Shown here piece after piece: positions 10,775 to 21,815 of a stretch of DNA of 64,000 bases. Made by a program: the position numbers and the translations under genes. Below the pieces are notes generated by a model, which saw only the letters and a program-made list of their open reading frames with translations, was not told where the DNA came from and did not search any database. Every line of letters begins with the position of its first letter. Position 1 is the stretch's first letter. This DNA is from Haematobia irritans (Eukaryota; Arthropoda; Insecta; Diptera; Muscidae), in the NCBI RefSeq assembly GCF_050003625.1, contig NC_134398.1, positions 82,182,003 through 82,246,002 on the forward strand, given 5' to 3'.

Positions 10775-11192
10775 AGAAAAAAATCGCGTTCACAAGAAAT
10801 CAAAACGATTTCGTCCACGGGCGTTCACGATTTCATGAACAGCAATCGTTTTTCTTTGGCTATGTAAAGTCTTAAAATAATCTTTAGACATTGTTATGGC
10901 AGCTCTGCCGTTGGTGCAATGTGCTAAGGCGACTGTTAATGTGTATCGTGTAGGCAACGCAGGTTCGAGTCACGGTAGCGGGGATCTTTTTTTAATTTTG
11001 TTTACAAATTCGTAACCATTACGTTTTCAGATCATGAACGCTGGTTGTTGTTTTGACAACGTATGGTATCATTTTTGCGTTGTCAGATTGACCCCATCTG
11101 TTCTCAGTTTGACAACACATGTGTGTGATTCACTTTCATGAACGGGTCGTTTCGAAATGACCACGCCGTCCATGATTTTTTTCTATGGGTAT
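10775..11192. mobile_element. Small inverted-end element carrying a tRNA-like module
   Basis: The ends are TACACTAACAGAAAAAAATC and (reverse complement of the other end) TATACCCATAGAAAAAAATC. At 10897-10983 there is a tRNA-like block with CTGCCGTTGGTGCAATG and CAGGTTCGAGTCACG followed by a T run, resembling Pol III boxes and terminator. Only the inner 130 bp is mirrored at 19021-19159. Confidence 0.5.
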
Positions 11193-11345
11193 AGGTGGTT
11201 TCATTGCAATGTGGAACGTCATTCGGACTCGGCTTTCGTCACTGAGCTTACCATAGAATCTGGCAGCACTCAGTGATAAGAGGGAAGTTCTAATGAGCCT
11301 GATATATCGAGCTGTATCGACCTAACCTAACTCTGTAGGTGTACA
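11193..11345 (+). mobile_element. Non-LTR retrotransposon 3' tail (left palindrome arm)
   Basis: AATGTGGAACGTCATTCGG, CAGCACTCAGTGATAAGAG and the final CCTAACCTAACT match the 3' tail at 44400-44695. The mirror copy is at 18884-19020. Confidence 0.7.
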
Positions 11346-11590
11346 ACCAAGTATAGTTCCTAATACTATACTTGGTTTAGATTGTGATGAAATTACAATA
11401 AACAAGTACTCCTTAATTTTCATAATGTTATCCCACAAATGCTTATGTTTACTAATTCAGTAGGTGTGGTTTCGTGTGTGATATAGTCGGCCCCGCTCGA
11501 CTTTCTACTTTACTCACTTGTTATTTTATTATTTTCGGTATAACTATGTTTTTTCCATTTAAAGTCTACAAAAAATTGATAATGCACACA
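11346..11590. repeat. Left-arm-only insertion in the palindrome
   Basis: The right arm passes directly from ACCAAGTATA to the TTTTCAAAAC block, whereas the left arm has about 240 bp extra. The extra part includes GTCGGCCCCGCTCGAC and TTTACTCACTTGTT, end sequences of the 153-bp family. Confidence 0.6.
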
Positions 11591-11983
11591 ATTTTCAAAA
11601 CTTTCCAAAAATAACATCGATTGAAGTAAAAAAATTAAACGGCGGTGATGAAATTTTTATTATTTTTTACATGTTTATTGATTTTTTATTATTTTGTGAG
11701 ATTTAATTAAATCGAAAACTGACGATGTTAGTCGAAATATTGGAAAAACAAATTTTATGATTAATCAAAACCAAATTATTTTTTAAAGAACCTTAAGCCG
11801 AAATAAGAAGTAAATAAACAAAACTATATAATTTTATTCTGCTTTTACATATTCAGTTTTGATTTTAGCGGCTAAGCTCGAACTTAGAAACTCAGAAAAT
11901 CTCGCATTTGGTTTTCTTATATGCGTTTTTTTTTCTTATAGACAAATATTGCATATAAGAAAAAAAGTTTCTTATATTCATAT

Positions 11984-12676
11984 TAGGGCAGTCACACGGG
12001 ATAAATCCCGGGATTTTTATTTTGAATCCAAATTGACAAATTGAGTTAATAATCATTTATGGTACACCTTGAGTAAGAATTTATTATACGAGAGGTATAC
12101 TATACAGCACAATTTCATCAAAAATCGAAGTAAACGATAAGGCCCTTCAAATAATGAGTTCATGTGAAATGGAATTCGTGCACATAAAATAAAATTAAAT
12201 AAAATAAAATAAAAAGCAATTATAAGATGGCCATCGAAAATATGACAAGATTGCGTTTAATTAAATTTGGATGCCATGATATTTTTACCTAAATCGATGA
12301 ATTAAAAAAGGATTATCACAAGTATACGAAAACACGGCTAATCTAATCTAATCCTTAAAATAGTTTGCTGAGTAGGATAGCGATATAGAATGCCTTTTTT
12401 TATTAATTTTGTCATAATATTGTTGTGTTTCTTTTCTTCACAATATTGAGTTGGACTAAGTGTTTCTTAAGTATGATAGCAATTTAAAAAGCAATTTAAT
12501 ATACTCTTATCTTCTTTTGTTTTTGTTAATAAAATTTAATGAAACTAACTGGTTTAATGTACAAAAATTTTTTGGCGCTGTAGATTGTTATTAATTAAAA
12601 TATTTAAAGAATCCCGAAATTTTTTTCAATCCCGAATCCTGAGATTTTTAGAAATCAATCCCGAATGACGGCCCTA
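11984..12676. mobile_element. hAT-type element TAGGGCTGTC, left-arm copy
   Basis: The termini are TAGGGCAGTC and GACGGCCCTA (imperfect inverted repeat, TAGNG start). It is flanked by the 8-bp duplication ATTCATAT at 11976-11983 and 12677-12684. An 8-bp duplication with a TAGNG terminus is diagnostic for hAT. It is 693 bp with no transposase frame, so it is non-autonomous. Confidence 0.85.
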
Positions 12677-12799
12677 ATTCATATACATTTATAAAAGAAA
12701 TACAATTTTGACAAAACTTTCTATAGTAATAAAATTTTGACAAAATTTTCTATAGAAATAAAATATTGGCAAAATGTCCTATAGAAATAAAACTTGGAA

Positions 12800-13544
12800 G
12801 GTTAGGTTAGGTTAGGTTAAAGTGGCAGCCCGATTAAGATTCAGGCTCACTTAGACTATTCAGTCCATTGTGATACCACATTAACTAAAAGTACCTATAG
12901 CATATGGGCACTTCTAGTTTTAACCGTTGAACCTTCTCGATTATTTTCTTCTGTTGAACCAACCAGATTGTTCCAAAAACATTAGCAGACTGCTTAAGTT
13001 AACGTTTTCCAGGTCCGCCAGTAATCTGAAGCTATATGCCCCTAAAATTTGCTTACGCCTTACACAAAATGCAGGACACTCACACAAGAGGTGTTTTATT
13101 GATTCCTTTTCCTCCACATCATGACAGCTCATACAATAGTCATTATACTTCGCATCAATAGTTTTTGCAAAATCGCCTATCAGGCAGCGACCCGTTATAG
13201 CAGATATCAGGAGTGATACCTGGCGTCTCGAGAACACTAGCATATCTAGTGTGCGGTTTAAGTTTAAATGGGGCCATATTTGCTTGGTGTCGTTACAACC
13301 CTTACAATTCTCCCATCGAACATTTGCCATCATAACAGCCTTCTCACGCAGCATGAGCTTGCAGGTAGCTAGGGGCATACCAACAAATTCTAGTTCCCCT
13401 GGAATATGTAAGGTAGTCCCTAGCCTTGCCAACTCATCGGCTTCGCAGTTCCCCGGTATGTTCCTATGGCCAGGCACCCATATTAGGTGAATATTGTGCT
13501 GCTCAGCCATCTCATTGAGAGATTTTCGGCAGTCGATGGCCGTT
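12800..13544 (-). mobile_element. 5'-truncated non-LTR retrotransposon with 12-bp target duplication
   Basis: The insert is flanked by TAAAACTTGGAA at 12788-12799 and 13545-13556. Its 3' end (left side) finishes in repeated GGTTA (CCTAA on the coding strand); the 5' end is cut inside the RNase H domain. The right palindrome arm lacks it, so it arrived after the inverted duplication or was lost there. Confidence 0.9.
12941..13510 (-). pseudogene. Non-LTR retrotransposon RNase H domain and C-terminus
   Basis: The 189-codon frame encodes the C-terminal end of an open reading frame 2 polyprotein. Residues 5-31 contain IHLIWVPGHRNIPGN and CEADELARLG, the last catalytic block of retroelement RNase H (the conserved H of GH and D of EAD). 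Around residues 127-147 a CMSC-H...HLLCEC arrangement forms a C2HC-type zinc-binding tail typical of these polyproteins. A C-terminal RNase H points to the I/LOA group, which is an inference. The annotated ATG is internal: sense codons continue upstream to a TAA just outside the element. Endonuclease and reverse transcriptase are absent, so it is a dead-on-arrival copy. Confidence 0.9.
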
Positions 13545-14590
13545 TAAAACTTGGAAAAAAAATTATAGAAATAACATTTTGACAAAGTTTTATATAGAAA
13601 TAAATTTTTGACAAAACTTTCTATAGTATTACAATTTTGACATTTTCTATAGAAATAAAAATTTGACAAAACTTTCTATAGTAGTAAAATTTTGACAAAA
13701 TTTTCTATAGAAATAAAATATTGACAAAATTTCCTATAGAAATAAAACTTGGACAAAATTTCTCATAGAAATAAAATTTGGAAAAACAAATTGTAATAGA
13801 AATAAAATTTTGACAAAATTTTCTATATAAATAACATTTTGACAAAATTTTCTATAGAAATACAATTTTGACAAAATTTTCTGTAGAAATATAATTTTGA
13901 CAAAGTTTTCTATAGAAATAAAATTTTGACAAAACTTTCTATAGTAATAAAATTTTGATAAAATTTTCTATAGAAATAAAATCTTGACAACATTTTCTGT
14001 AGAAATAAAATTTTGACAAAATTTTCTATAGAAATAAAATTTTGACAAAGTTTTCTATAGAAATAAAATTTTGAAAAAAAATTTCTTATAGAAATAAAAC
14101 TTGGACAAAATTTCTTATAGAAATAAAACTTGGACAAAATTTCTTATAGAAAGAAAACTTGGAAAAAAAATTTATAGAAATAAAATTTTGACAAAATTTT
14201 CTATATAAATAACATTTTGACAAAATTTTCTATAGAAATAAAATTTTGACAAAAATTTCTATAGAAATAAAATTTTGACAAAACTTTCTATAGTAATAAA
14301 ATTTTGATAAAATATTCTATAGAAATACAATATTGACAAAATTTCCTATAGAAATAAAACTTGGACAAAATTTTCTATAGAAATAAAACTTGAAAAAAAA
14401 TTTATAGAAATAAAATTTTGACAAAATTTTCTATATAAATAACATTTTGACAAAATTTTCTATAGAAATAAAATTTTGACAAAGTTTTCTATGGAAATAA
14501 AATTTTGACAACTTTCTATAGTATAAAATTTTTAAAAAATTTTCTATAGTAAAAAATTTTGACATAATTTTCTATAGAAATAAAGTTTTG

Positions 14591-15265
14591 GTAGATTATT
14601 TTTAGCGATATGGACCAATTTTTGTGTGATTGGCCATCGGCTATATATAACTAAACACCGATAAGGACCAATTTTTGCATAGCTGTTAGCGGCCATATAC
14701 TAACACAATGTACCAAATTTCAAACGAATTGTGCTCCTCCAAGAGTTTCCGGATGTCAAATCTGGGAATCGATCTATATGGCGGCTATATGTAATTGTGG
14801 ACCGGATGTATTTTGATCCTTCAAGAGGTTCTGGAGATCAAATCTGAGGGTCGGTTTATATGGGGGCTATATATAATATGGACCGATATAGACCAATTTT
14901 TGCATGGTTTTTAACACCACGTACCAAATTCCAAACTAATCGGTTGATTTTTGCTCCTCCTAGGCTCCGGAGGTCAAATCTGGGGATTCGTTTATATGGG
15001 GGCTATACGTAAAAGTGGTCCGATATGGCCATTTTCAATACCATCCGACCTACATCAATAACAACTACTTGTGAAAAGTTTCAAGACGATAGCTTGTTTC
15101 GTTCGGAAGTCAGCGTGATTTCAACAGACGGACGGGCATTCTTTGATCGACTCAGAATTTCACCACAACCCAGAATATATATACTTTATGGGGTCTTAGA
15201 GCAATATTTCGATGTGTTACCAACGGAATGACAAAGTTAATACACCCTATGGTGGAGGATATAAA
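14591..15265 (+). repeat. 153-bp-family units, subfamily c, left arm
   Basis: Units with GGACCAATTTTTG, GAGGTCAAATCTG and TATATGGGGGCTATA are followed by the tail AATACACCCTATGGTGGAGG. Spacings here are shortened (82 and 136 bp), whereas the mirror copy keeps 153 bp. Confidence 0.7.
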
Positions 15266-15385
15266 AATAAAAAAAATTTCGTTTTTGTAAACTCTTCACA
15301 GTAATCATGTTGTGCACACTATTTTAAATTTTACAATACATTTAAAATACAAAATAATCATTTTTTTATCTAAAATTATTTTCTC

Positions 15386-15468
15386 CACCATGACTTGAAC
15401 CCGAGTATTCTGTTTTACACGTATAATCGTTCGCCTTAGCACACTGCACCAACGACTGAGCTAACGCA
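15386..15468 (-). repeat. tRNA-like module, left palindrome arm
   Basis: On the minus strand an A-box-like TTAGCTCAGTCGTTGGTGCAG precedes a B-box-like CGGGTTCAAGTCATGG. The mirrored copy is at 16508-16596. The D and T arm signatures are good, but the spacing between the boxes and the lack of an acceptor stem argue against a functional tRNA. Confidence 0.6.
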
Positions 15469-15839
15469 ATGACGTCTAACGATTGAAATAATCGTACTGT
15501 TATGATACATCCAGTATATAATTTTACCGCCATCAGAAAATACAATTAATTTATTATGAAGCACCCTGTATTCAATATTTTAATGAAACAATGCCACATG
15601 TACGCAACAGTTGTTTAGTATTACCAGTGCAGTGAACTCAGGCAAAGTACATAATTGTCAATGTGGTAACACTGTCATGCAAATTCAAATGGAGATGTGG
15701 AATTTTTGTCTGTTTTATTTCGTAATTTTCTGAATAGTCCTTGTGTAAAATGCAAAAATGTTAACATACAAGTGAAGAGCTTGTTCAAATGTACCTAAAA
15801 ACAACAATTGGCATTAAAAACTCAAAATGACCCAAAATG

Positions 15840-15957
15840 CAAAATGTCGCCAAAGTATGCGGTACATATACGAAAATTATGGAACCTGGTGCCAAAGTAT
15901 GCAAATGTCGCCGAAGTATACATTAAATGTAAAAAATGGCGTCAAAGTATGCGCACC

Positions 15958-16023
<66 letters not shown>

Positions 16024-16140
16024 GGTGCGTATACTTTGACGCCATTTTTTACATTTAATGTATACTTCCGCGACATTTGCATACTTTGGCACCAGGTTCC
16101 ATAATTTTCGTATATGTACCGCATACTTTGGCGACATTTA
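15840..16140. repeat. Near-perfect palindrome core around (TA)n
   Basis: Both sides carry the AATGTCGCCAAAGTATGCGG block, GGAACCTGGTGCCAAAG and CGCACCACATACATATA in mirror image. The centre is an uninterrupted TA tract at about 15961-16016. Overlapping open frames on both strands here are simply the palindrome translated twice. Confidence 0.9.
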
Positions 16141-16507
16141 GCATTTTGGGCCATTTTGAGTTTTTAATACCAATTGTTGTTTTTAGGTACATTTTTACAA
16201 GCTCTTCACTTGTATGTTAACATTTTTGCATTTCAAACAAGGATTATTGAGAAAATTACGAAATAAAACAGACATAAATTCCACATTTCCATTTGAATGT
16301 GCATGACAGTGTTACCACATTGACAATTTTGTAGTTTGCCTGAGTTCACTGCACTGGTAATACTAAACTACTGTTGCGTACATGTGGCATTCTATCATTA
16401 AAATATTGAATACAGGGTGCTTCATAATAAATTAATTGTATTTTCAGATGGCGGTAAAATTTAATACTGGATGTATCATAATATTACGATTATTTCAATC
16501 GTTAGAC

Positions 16508-16596
16508 GCTATTGCGCTAATTCTGTAGATGGTGCAGTGTGTTAAGGCGAATGTTAATACGTGTAAAATAGAATACTCGGGTTCAAATCATGGCGT
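16508..16596 (+). repeat. tRNA-like module, right palindrome arm
   Basis: Mirror of 15386-15468. CGGGTTCAAATCATGG is the B-box-like part; the A box has decayed to TAATTCTGTAGATGG. Confidence 0.55.
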
Positions 16597-16734
16597 AGAA
16601 TATAATTTTAGATAAATAAAAGATTATTTTGTAATTTAAATTTATTGTAAAAATTAAAACATGTAAAATAGTGTGCATAATATGATTACTTTGAAGAAAT
16701 TTACGAAAAAAAGAAATTTATTTCCCCATTTTTA

Positions 16735-17575
16735 TACCCTCCACCATAGGAGACGGATATATTAACACATCGAAATATTGCTCTAAGACCCCATAAAGTA
16801 TATATATTCTGGGTCGTGATGAAATTCTGAGTCGATCTTAGCATGTCCGTCTGTTGAAATCACGCTAACTTCCGAACGAAACAAGCTATCGTCTTGAAAC
16901 TTGGCACAAGTAGTTACTATTGATGTAGGTCGCATGGTATTGAAAATGGCCATATAGGACCACTTTTACGTATAGCCCCCATATAAACCGATCCCCAGAA
17001 TTGATCTCCGGAGCCTCTAGGAGGAGCAAACATCGTCCGATCCTTTTGGAATTTGGTACTTGGTGTTAGTATATGGTCTCTAAAAACCATGCAAAAATTG
17101 GTCCATATCGGTCCATAATTATGTATAGCCCCCATATAAACCGACCCCCAGATTTGACCTTCGGAGCCTCTTGGAGGAACAGAATTCATCAGATTCGTTT
17201 GAAATTTGGTACCCCAGATTTGACCTTCGGAGCCTCTTGAAGGAGCAAAATTCATCAGATTCGTTTGAAATTTGGCACATTGTGTTAGTATATGGTCTGT
17301 AACAACCATGCACAAATTGGTTCATATCGCTCTAAAATTATATATAGCCCCCTATAAACCGATCCTCAGATTGGACCGCCAGAATCTCTTGAAGGATCAA
17401 AATACATCCGGTCCATAATTACATATAACCCCCATATAGATCGATCCCCAGGTTTGGTACATTGTGTTAGTATATGGCCGCTAACAGCCATGCAAAAATT
17501 GGTCCTTATCGGTCTTTAGTTATATATAGCCGATGGCCAATCACACAAAAATTGGTCCATATCGATAAAAATAAT
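16735..17575 (-). repeat. 153-bp-family units, subfamily c, right arm
   Basis: CCATATAAACCGA landmarks lie at 16979 and 17132 (153 bp apart). The next is displaced by a 66-bp tandem duplication (17147-17212 and 17213-17278). Translated on the minus strand, each 51-codon unit begins VYMGAI and contains TKFQ. Head sequence CTCCACCATAGG is at 16740. Confidence 0.75.
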
Positions 17576-17579
17576 CTAC

Positions 17580-18038
17580 CAAAACTTTATTTCTATAGAA
17601 AATTTTGTCAAAATTTTATTACTATAGAAAAATTTGTAAAAATGTTATTACTATAGAAAGTTTTGTCAAAATTGTATTTCTATAGAAAATTTTGTGAAAA
17701 TTGTATTTCTATAGAAAATTTTGTCAAAATTTTATTTCTATAGAAAATGTTGTCAAAATTTTATTTCTATAGAAAATGTTGTCAAAATTTTATTTCGACA
17801 AAAAGTTTTGTCAAAATTTTAGTTCTATAGAAAATTTTGTCGAAATGTTATTTATATAGAAAATTTTGTCAAAATTTTATTTCTATAAAATTTTTTTTTT
17901 CCAAGTTTTATTTCTAAATGAAATTTTGTCCATGTTTTTTTTCTATAAGAAATTCTGTCAATATTTTATTTCTATAGAATGTTTTATCAAAATTTTATTA
18001 CTATAGAAAGTTTTGTCAAAATTGTATTTCTTTTATAA
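17580..18038. repeat. 29-bp minisatellite, right arm
   Basis: Mirror of 12690-14590 on the opposite strand but with only about 16 units. CTATAGAAA landmarks are again about 29 bp apart. Confidence 0.9.
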
Positions 18039-18050
18039 ATGTATATGAAT

Positions 18051-18442
18051 TAGGGCTGTCATTCGGGATCGATTTCTAAAAATCCCGGGATTACACTTGA
18101 AGTAATAACAATCTACAGCGCCAAAAAATTGCTGTACATTAAACCAATCTTGTTTAATTAAATTTTATTAACAAAAACAAAAGAAGATAACAGTAAATTA
18201 AATTGCTTTTTAAATTGCTATCATAGTTAAGAAAAACTTTGTCCAACTCAATATTGTGAAGAAAAGAAACACAACAATATTATGACAAAATTAATAAAAT
18301 AAAATGCATTTTATATCGCTATCCTATCCCTATTTAATATACCTCTCGTATAATAAATTCTTACTCAAGGTGTACCATAAATGTTTTTTAACTCAATTTG
18401 TCAATTTGGATTCAAAATAAAATTCCCCGGGTGACTGCACTA
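18051..18442. mobile_element. hAT-type element TAGGGCTGTC, right-arm copy
   Basis: It is flanked by ATATGAAT at 18043-18050 and 18443-18450, the reverse complement of the ATTCATAT duplication in the left arm. It is shortened to 392 bp by loss of about 300 bp of the middle. The shared target duplication shows it is the same insertion event as 11984-12676. Confidence 0.9.
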
Positions 18443-18883
18443 ATATGAATATAAGAAACTTTTTTTCTTATATGCAATAATTGGCTATAAGAAAAAAAAA
18501 CGCATATAAGAAAACCAAATGCGGGATTTTCTGAGTTCCTAAGTTCGAGCTTAGCTTAGCTAAAATCATAACTGAATAAGTAAAAGCAGAATAAAATTAT
18601 ATAGTTTTGTTTATTTACTTCTAATTTCGGCTTAAGGTTCTTTAAAAAAATAATATAGTTTTGGTTAATTATAAAATTTATTTTTCCAATATTTCGACTA
18701 ACATCGTCAGTCTTCGATTTAATTAAATCTCACAAAATAATAGGAAATCAATAAACATGTAAAAAATAATAAAAATTTTATCACCGCCGTTTAATTTTTT
18801 ACTTCAATCGATGTTATTTTTGGAACGTTTTGAAAATTGCGTTTTTGAAAATATACTTGGTTTTACACCTACAGAGTTAGGTT

Positions 18884-19020
18884 AGGTCGATACATATCGA
18901 TATATCAGCTCATTAGACTAACTTAGAACTTCCCTCTTATCACTGAGTGCTGCCAGATTCTATGTTAAGCTCAGTGACAAAAGCCGAGTCCGAATGGCGT
19001 TCCACATTGCAGTGAAACCA
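18884..19020 (-). mobile_element. Non-LTR retrotransposon 3' tail (right palindrome arm)
   Basis: Mirror of 11193-11345: GTTAGGTTAGGTCGATAC, then CTCTTATCACTGAGTGCTGCC and CCGAGTCCGAATGGCG. Confidence 0.7.
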
Positions 19021-19204
19021 CTTACACCCATAGAAAAAGTCATGAACGGCGTGGTCATTTCGAAACGATCCGTTCATGAAAGTGAATCAACATACATGTG
19101 TTGTCAAACTGAGAACAGATGGGGTCAATCTAACAACGTAAAAATGACACCATACGTTCACATTATTTAATTTCATTGGTGAAGAAAAAAAGGAATAAAT
19201 TCAA

Positions 19205-19277
19205 ATTTGACTCGGAATCAATATCAAAATCATTAGTGTGCAAAATCTTTGGAACCGGACATGCTTTTTTTTCAGTG
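19205..19277 (+). mobile_element. CACTG family A, terminal fragment
   Basis: CTCGGAATCAATATC ... CTTTGGAACCGGACATGC and the terminal CAGTG lie just outside the right palindrome arm. Confidence 0.7.
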
Positions 19278-19838
19278 TATATAAGAAGTTATTAAGGAAA
19301 TAAAGTTTTGAATCTGGTATTATTTTTATAACATCAAAAACTACAATAAATAAAATCGTATTCATAGGATCAAAACATTTTTAAACGCGCGATAAACAAA
19401 TCTGTTATTTATTAATGGAGTGGATTTACATTTACCAAAATTGGACAACAATAGGTACTTCCAATAAAAGTTATTCAGTATAAACTTACAAGATAGTAAG
19501 AATGGGTTTTATTCTCTTGGGTACAATTAGAAGAAGTGGATACATTCACGAATTTATCATTAATTCAGCGGTTTTAAACCAATTTAAACGAAATATATTG
19601 ACATTTTCTAATGCACTTCTATGTGAAATTGTGCAATAAATCCCACATTGGATTTTTTGATGACTAACCAGCTGATAATAGCAAGTTTTTACTGGGAAAT
19701 GTAAACGGCGGACTTCCAGTAAAAATTTGTGATAGTAATCAAAATGTATCGAGTACGCAAACAGAGCTCATATGGCTTAGATATTGTTACAGTCTCACAG
19801 AAGTAGAATTAAAATGAATACAATAGAATTAAAATGAA
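19278..19838. other. No feature recognised
   Basis: About 560 bp of AT-rich sequence without a repeat partner in the window, a domain-bearing frame or clear terminal repeats. Confidence 0.5.
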
Positions 19839-19840
19839 TA

Positions 19841-20301
19841 CACTGAAAAAATATTGACCTAATATGGAAGACTATGCAACTTAAATTTAAGGAATCGAAA
19901 TTTACCCAATGTTAACATAAGGACAAAATTTTTTGAAATAATGACATTTAATTAAATGAAAGTTTTCAATCCTTGCTTTAAAAATTTGTTTCATTAAATT
20001 TAGGACACAAATCTTGAAAATTTGCGTCTCTCTGCTGAAGTTGCAGGTCTTTGAAGTAAGGCAAATTTTCCTTAAAATAAAGAAAAAAAATACCTTTATT
20101 AATATATCGCAAAAAGAGGATAACAATTCGATGAATGAGATCTGTATCCAATTTTAATTTTATTGATCCTAGATTTAAAGTCAGGGTGGTCCGTCAAAAT
20201 GGTATTTATTTTAAAGAAGCCGCATCTTTGGCTCGGAATCAATACCAAAATCCTTAAGGAAAAGTCAAAATCTTTGGATCCAAGTAAACTTTTTTTGAGT
20301 G
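19841..20301 (+). mobile_element. CACTG family B element, complete
   Basis: It begins CACTGAAAAAATATTGACC, ends in a T run and GAGTG, and is flanked by TA on both sides (19839-19840, 20302-20303). It is 461 bp with no transposase. The same family is at 28676-29193. Confidence 0.8.
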
Positions 20302-21005
20302 TACAATTAAAATAATTTTAAGTGAAATAAAGCCTTTAAGTTTGTTAAATTTCAATAAATCAGGGCTTTATGGCCAAATTTCGGAAAATCGGGCGATACA
20401 TACATATGAGAGCTATATCTTAATCTGAACCGATTTCGATGAAATTTTACAGACTTGAAAAGTTATAAAATATTAATTTGTGCTAAATTTGACAACGATC
20501 GGTAAGTAATAAAGCGCAACGTGATCCCGTTTGTCGTAATCGGCGGTACATATTAGGGCTGTCACCCGGGATAAATCCCGTCCCGAAATCCCGGGATTTT
20601 CGGGACGGGATTAATCCCGAATCCCGGGATTTTTTATTTTCAATCCCGGGATTTTTCGGGATCCCGAAAAAGTAATTGCAATTTGTTAAATTTGTGACTT
20701 TTTAGCATTATTTATTAATAAATTGGAATCTTCATTCAGTGCAAACGGCCCCTAGATTTCATAACCGATATATTGAGTTAATAAACATTTATGGTACACC
20801 TTAGGTAAGAATTTATTTTACTTGAGGTTTACTATAAAAAAACGCAATTTCATCAAAAATCGAAGTAAACGATACGATCCTCCTTTGAACAATGAGCTTA
20901 TGTTAAATGAAATTCCTGCCAAATAAAATAAAAAGCAATTATAAAAGGTCCGTCGACAATATAACAAGATCGCGTTTATCTAACAAAAATTTGGATACCT
21001 TGATA

Positions 21006-21741
21006 CAGTAGAATTCATTTATAGCGACCTCGGTTATAACGACCATCCGTTTATAACGACGGATTTTCAAAGCAAGTTTGGTTCTTAATAGTTTGTACAT
21101 GCACAAGCATTCGCTTAGAACGACTCCAGTTTTAGCGACCATCTGCTTTTAACGACCAATTTGCACGTCTGCTTTGGAATGGACATTCGGTTATAACGAC
21201 GATGTAAGTTCTTTGTACCAATTTTTATTTTTTTCATTCCATTTTTGTGTCATCAGCCAATACTAAATAAAGAAACATATACATTCGGGGAATCACAGAA
21301 TTTGGTTTCGACTATCCCAAACAGAGGTGCAAATGACAAAGAAGAAATATTCAAACCAGTTTGGGATGAGTTCGAGTTCAAACCAGGACTGGGATGAGTT
21401 CGTAAATGTCGATGACAACGTCGTGACATCAGAAGAGCCTTCATTGAGAGAAATAGTGGAGAACACAAAAGAAAATGATGAAACTCACAGCGATAATGAA
21501 CCAGATGACAAAGATGTGCCAATCAAAATTCCAACTAGGACAGAAACCGTGAGTGCGGTGCACACATTAAAACAGTATTTACGATTTGGGGTTCTGATAT
21601 ATCAGAGAGTTTATATAGTTCAGTTGAAATTATTGAAAGTAACTTAAAAATATTGTGTACACTTATTTGGATACAACGACGTTCGGTTATAACGACGTAT
21701 AATTTCGGTCCCTTGGCGGTCGCTATAACCGAATTCTTCTG
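21006..21741 (+). mobile_element. pogo/Tigger-like element, internally deleted
   Basis: The inverted ends CAGTAGAATTCATTTATAGC and (from the right) CAGAAGAATTCGGTTATAGC are flanked by TA (21004-21005, 21742-21743). GGTTATAACGAC motifs recur inside both ends. The uninterrupted host sequence TGATATTTTTAC is visible at about 12280 and, inverted, near 36180. It is 736 bp, too short for a complete transposase. Confidence 0.85.
21327..21647 (+). pseudogene. Tigger-like transposase, C-terminal remnant
   Basis: The 106-codon frame has an acidic, serine-rich middle (SSSSNQDWDEFVNVDDNV, then SEEPSLREIVENT and HSDNEPDDKDVP) followed by IPTRTETVSAVHTLKQYL. An acidic linker leading into a short helix of this type is characteristic of the C-terminus of Tigger/pogo proteins. 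The DNA-binding CENP-B-type domains and the DDE core are missing. The frame lies inside an element with pogo-like ends, which supports the call. The N-terminal methionine is arbitrary and a deletion junction probably lies just upstream. Confidence 0.65.
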
Positions 21742-21815
21742 TATTTTTAAGAAGTTACTAAAACCGATGAACTACAAAATGATTAACACAAGTGTACTAA
21801 AATATACCTAATCTA

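Larger units (their letters stand above)
12690..14590. repeat. 29-bp AT-rich minisatellite, left arm
   Basis: The unit TTTCTATAGAAATAAAAT plus TTTGACAAAA repeats with CTATAG landmarks 29 bp apart (for example 13881, 13910, 13939, 13968, 13997). Variant units contain AAAACTTGG. It is interrupted by the retrotransposon at 12800-13544. The mirrored array is at 17580-18038. The 75-codon frame at 13910-14137 is a translation of the repeat. Confidence 0.9.
11059..19159. repeat. Giant imperfect palindrome centred on (TA)n
   Basis: Left arm 11059-15960 and right arm 16017-19159 are inverted copies meeting at a TA microsatellite. Landmarks pair in strict mirror order: retrotransposon tail, AAACGGCGGTGATGAA block, hAT-type element with the same 8-bp target duplication, 29-bp minisatellite, 153-bp-family units, tRNA-like module, CAGGGTGC block and the CGCACCACATACATATA hairpin. 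The left arm is longer because of the insertions at 11346-11590 and 12800-13544, a longer minisatellite and a longer hAT copy. Confidence 0.9.

Noticed and set aside
12797..12830. Telomere remnant (TTAGG)n
   Set aside because: Only four units, at the 3' end of a retrotransposon copy with a target duplication.
13910..14137. 75-codon frame rich in F, Y and I
   Set aside because: It is the 29-bp minisatellite translated.
12690..14590. CRISPR array
   Set aside because: Units are contiguous 29-bp repeats without unique spacers, in a eukaryotic TE-rich setting.
15808..16154. Four overlapping 70-98-codon frames on both strands
   Set aside because: They are mirror translations of the palindrome core and the TA tract; the protein runs (IYIYIY) are microsatellite.
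20560..20660. Bacterial-type terminator from the TCCCGGGATT hairpins
   Set aside because: They are subterminal repeats of a hAT-type element in a eukaryotic genome.
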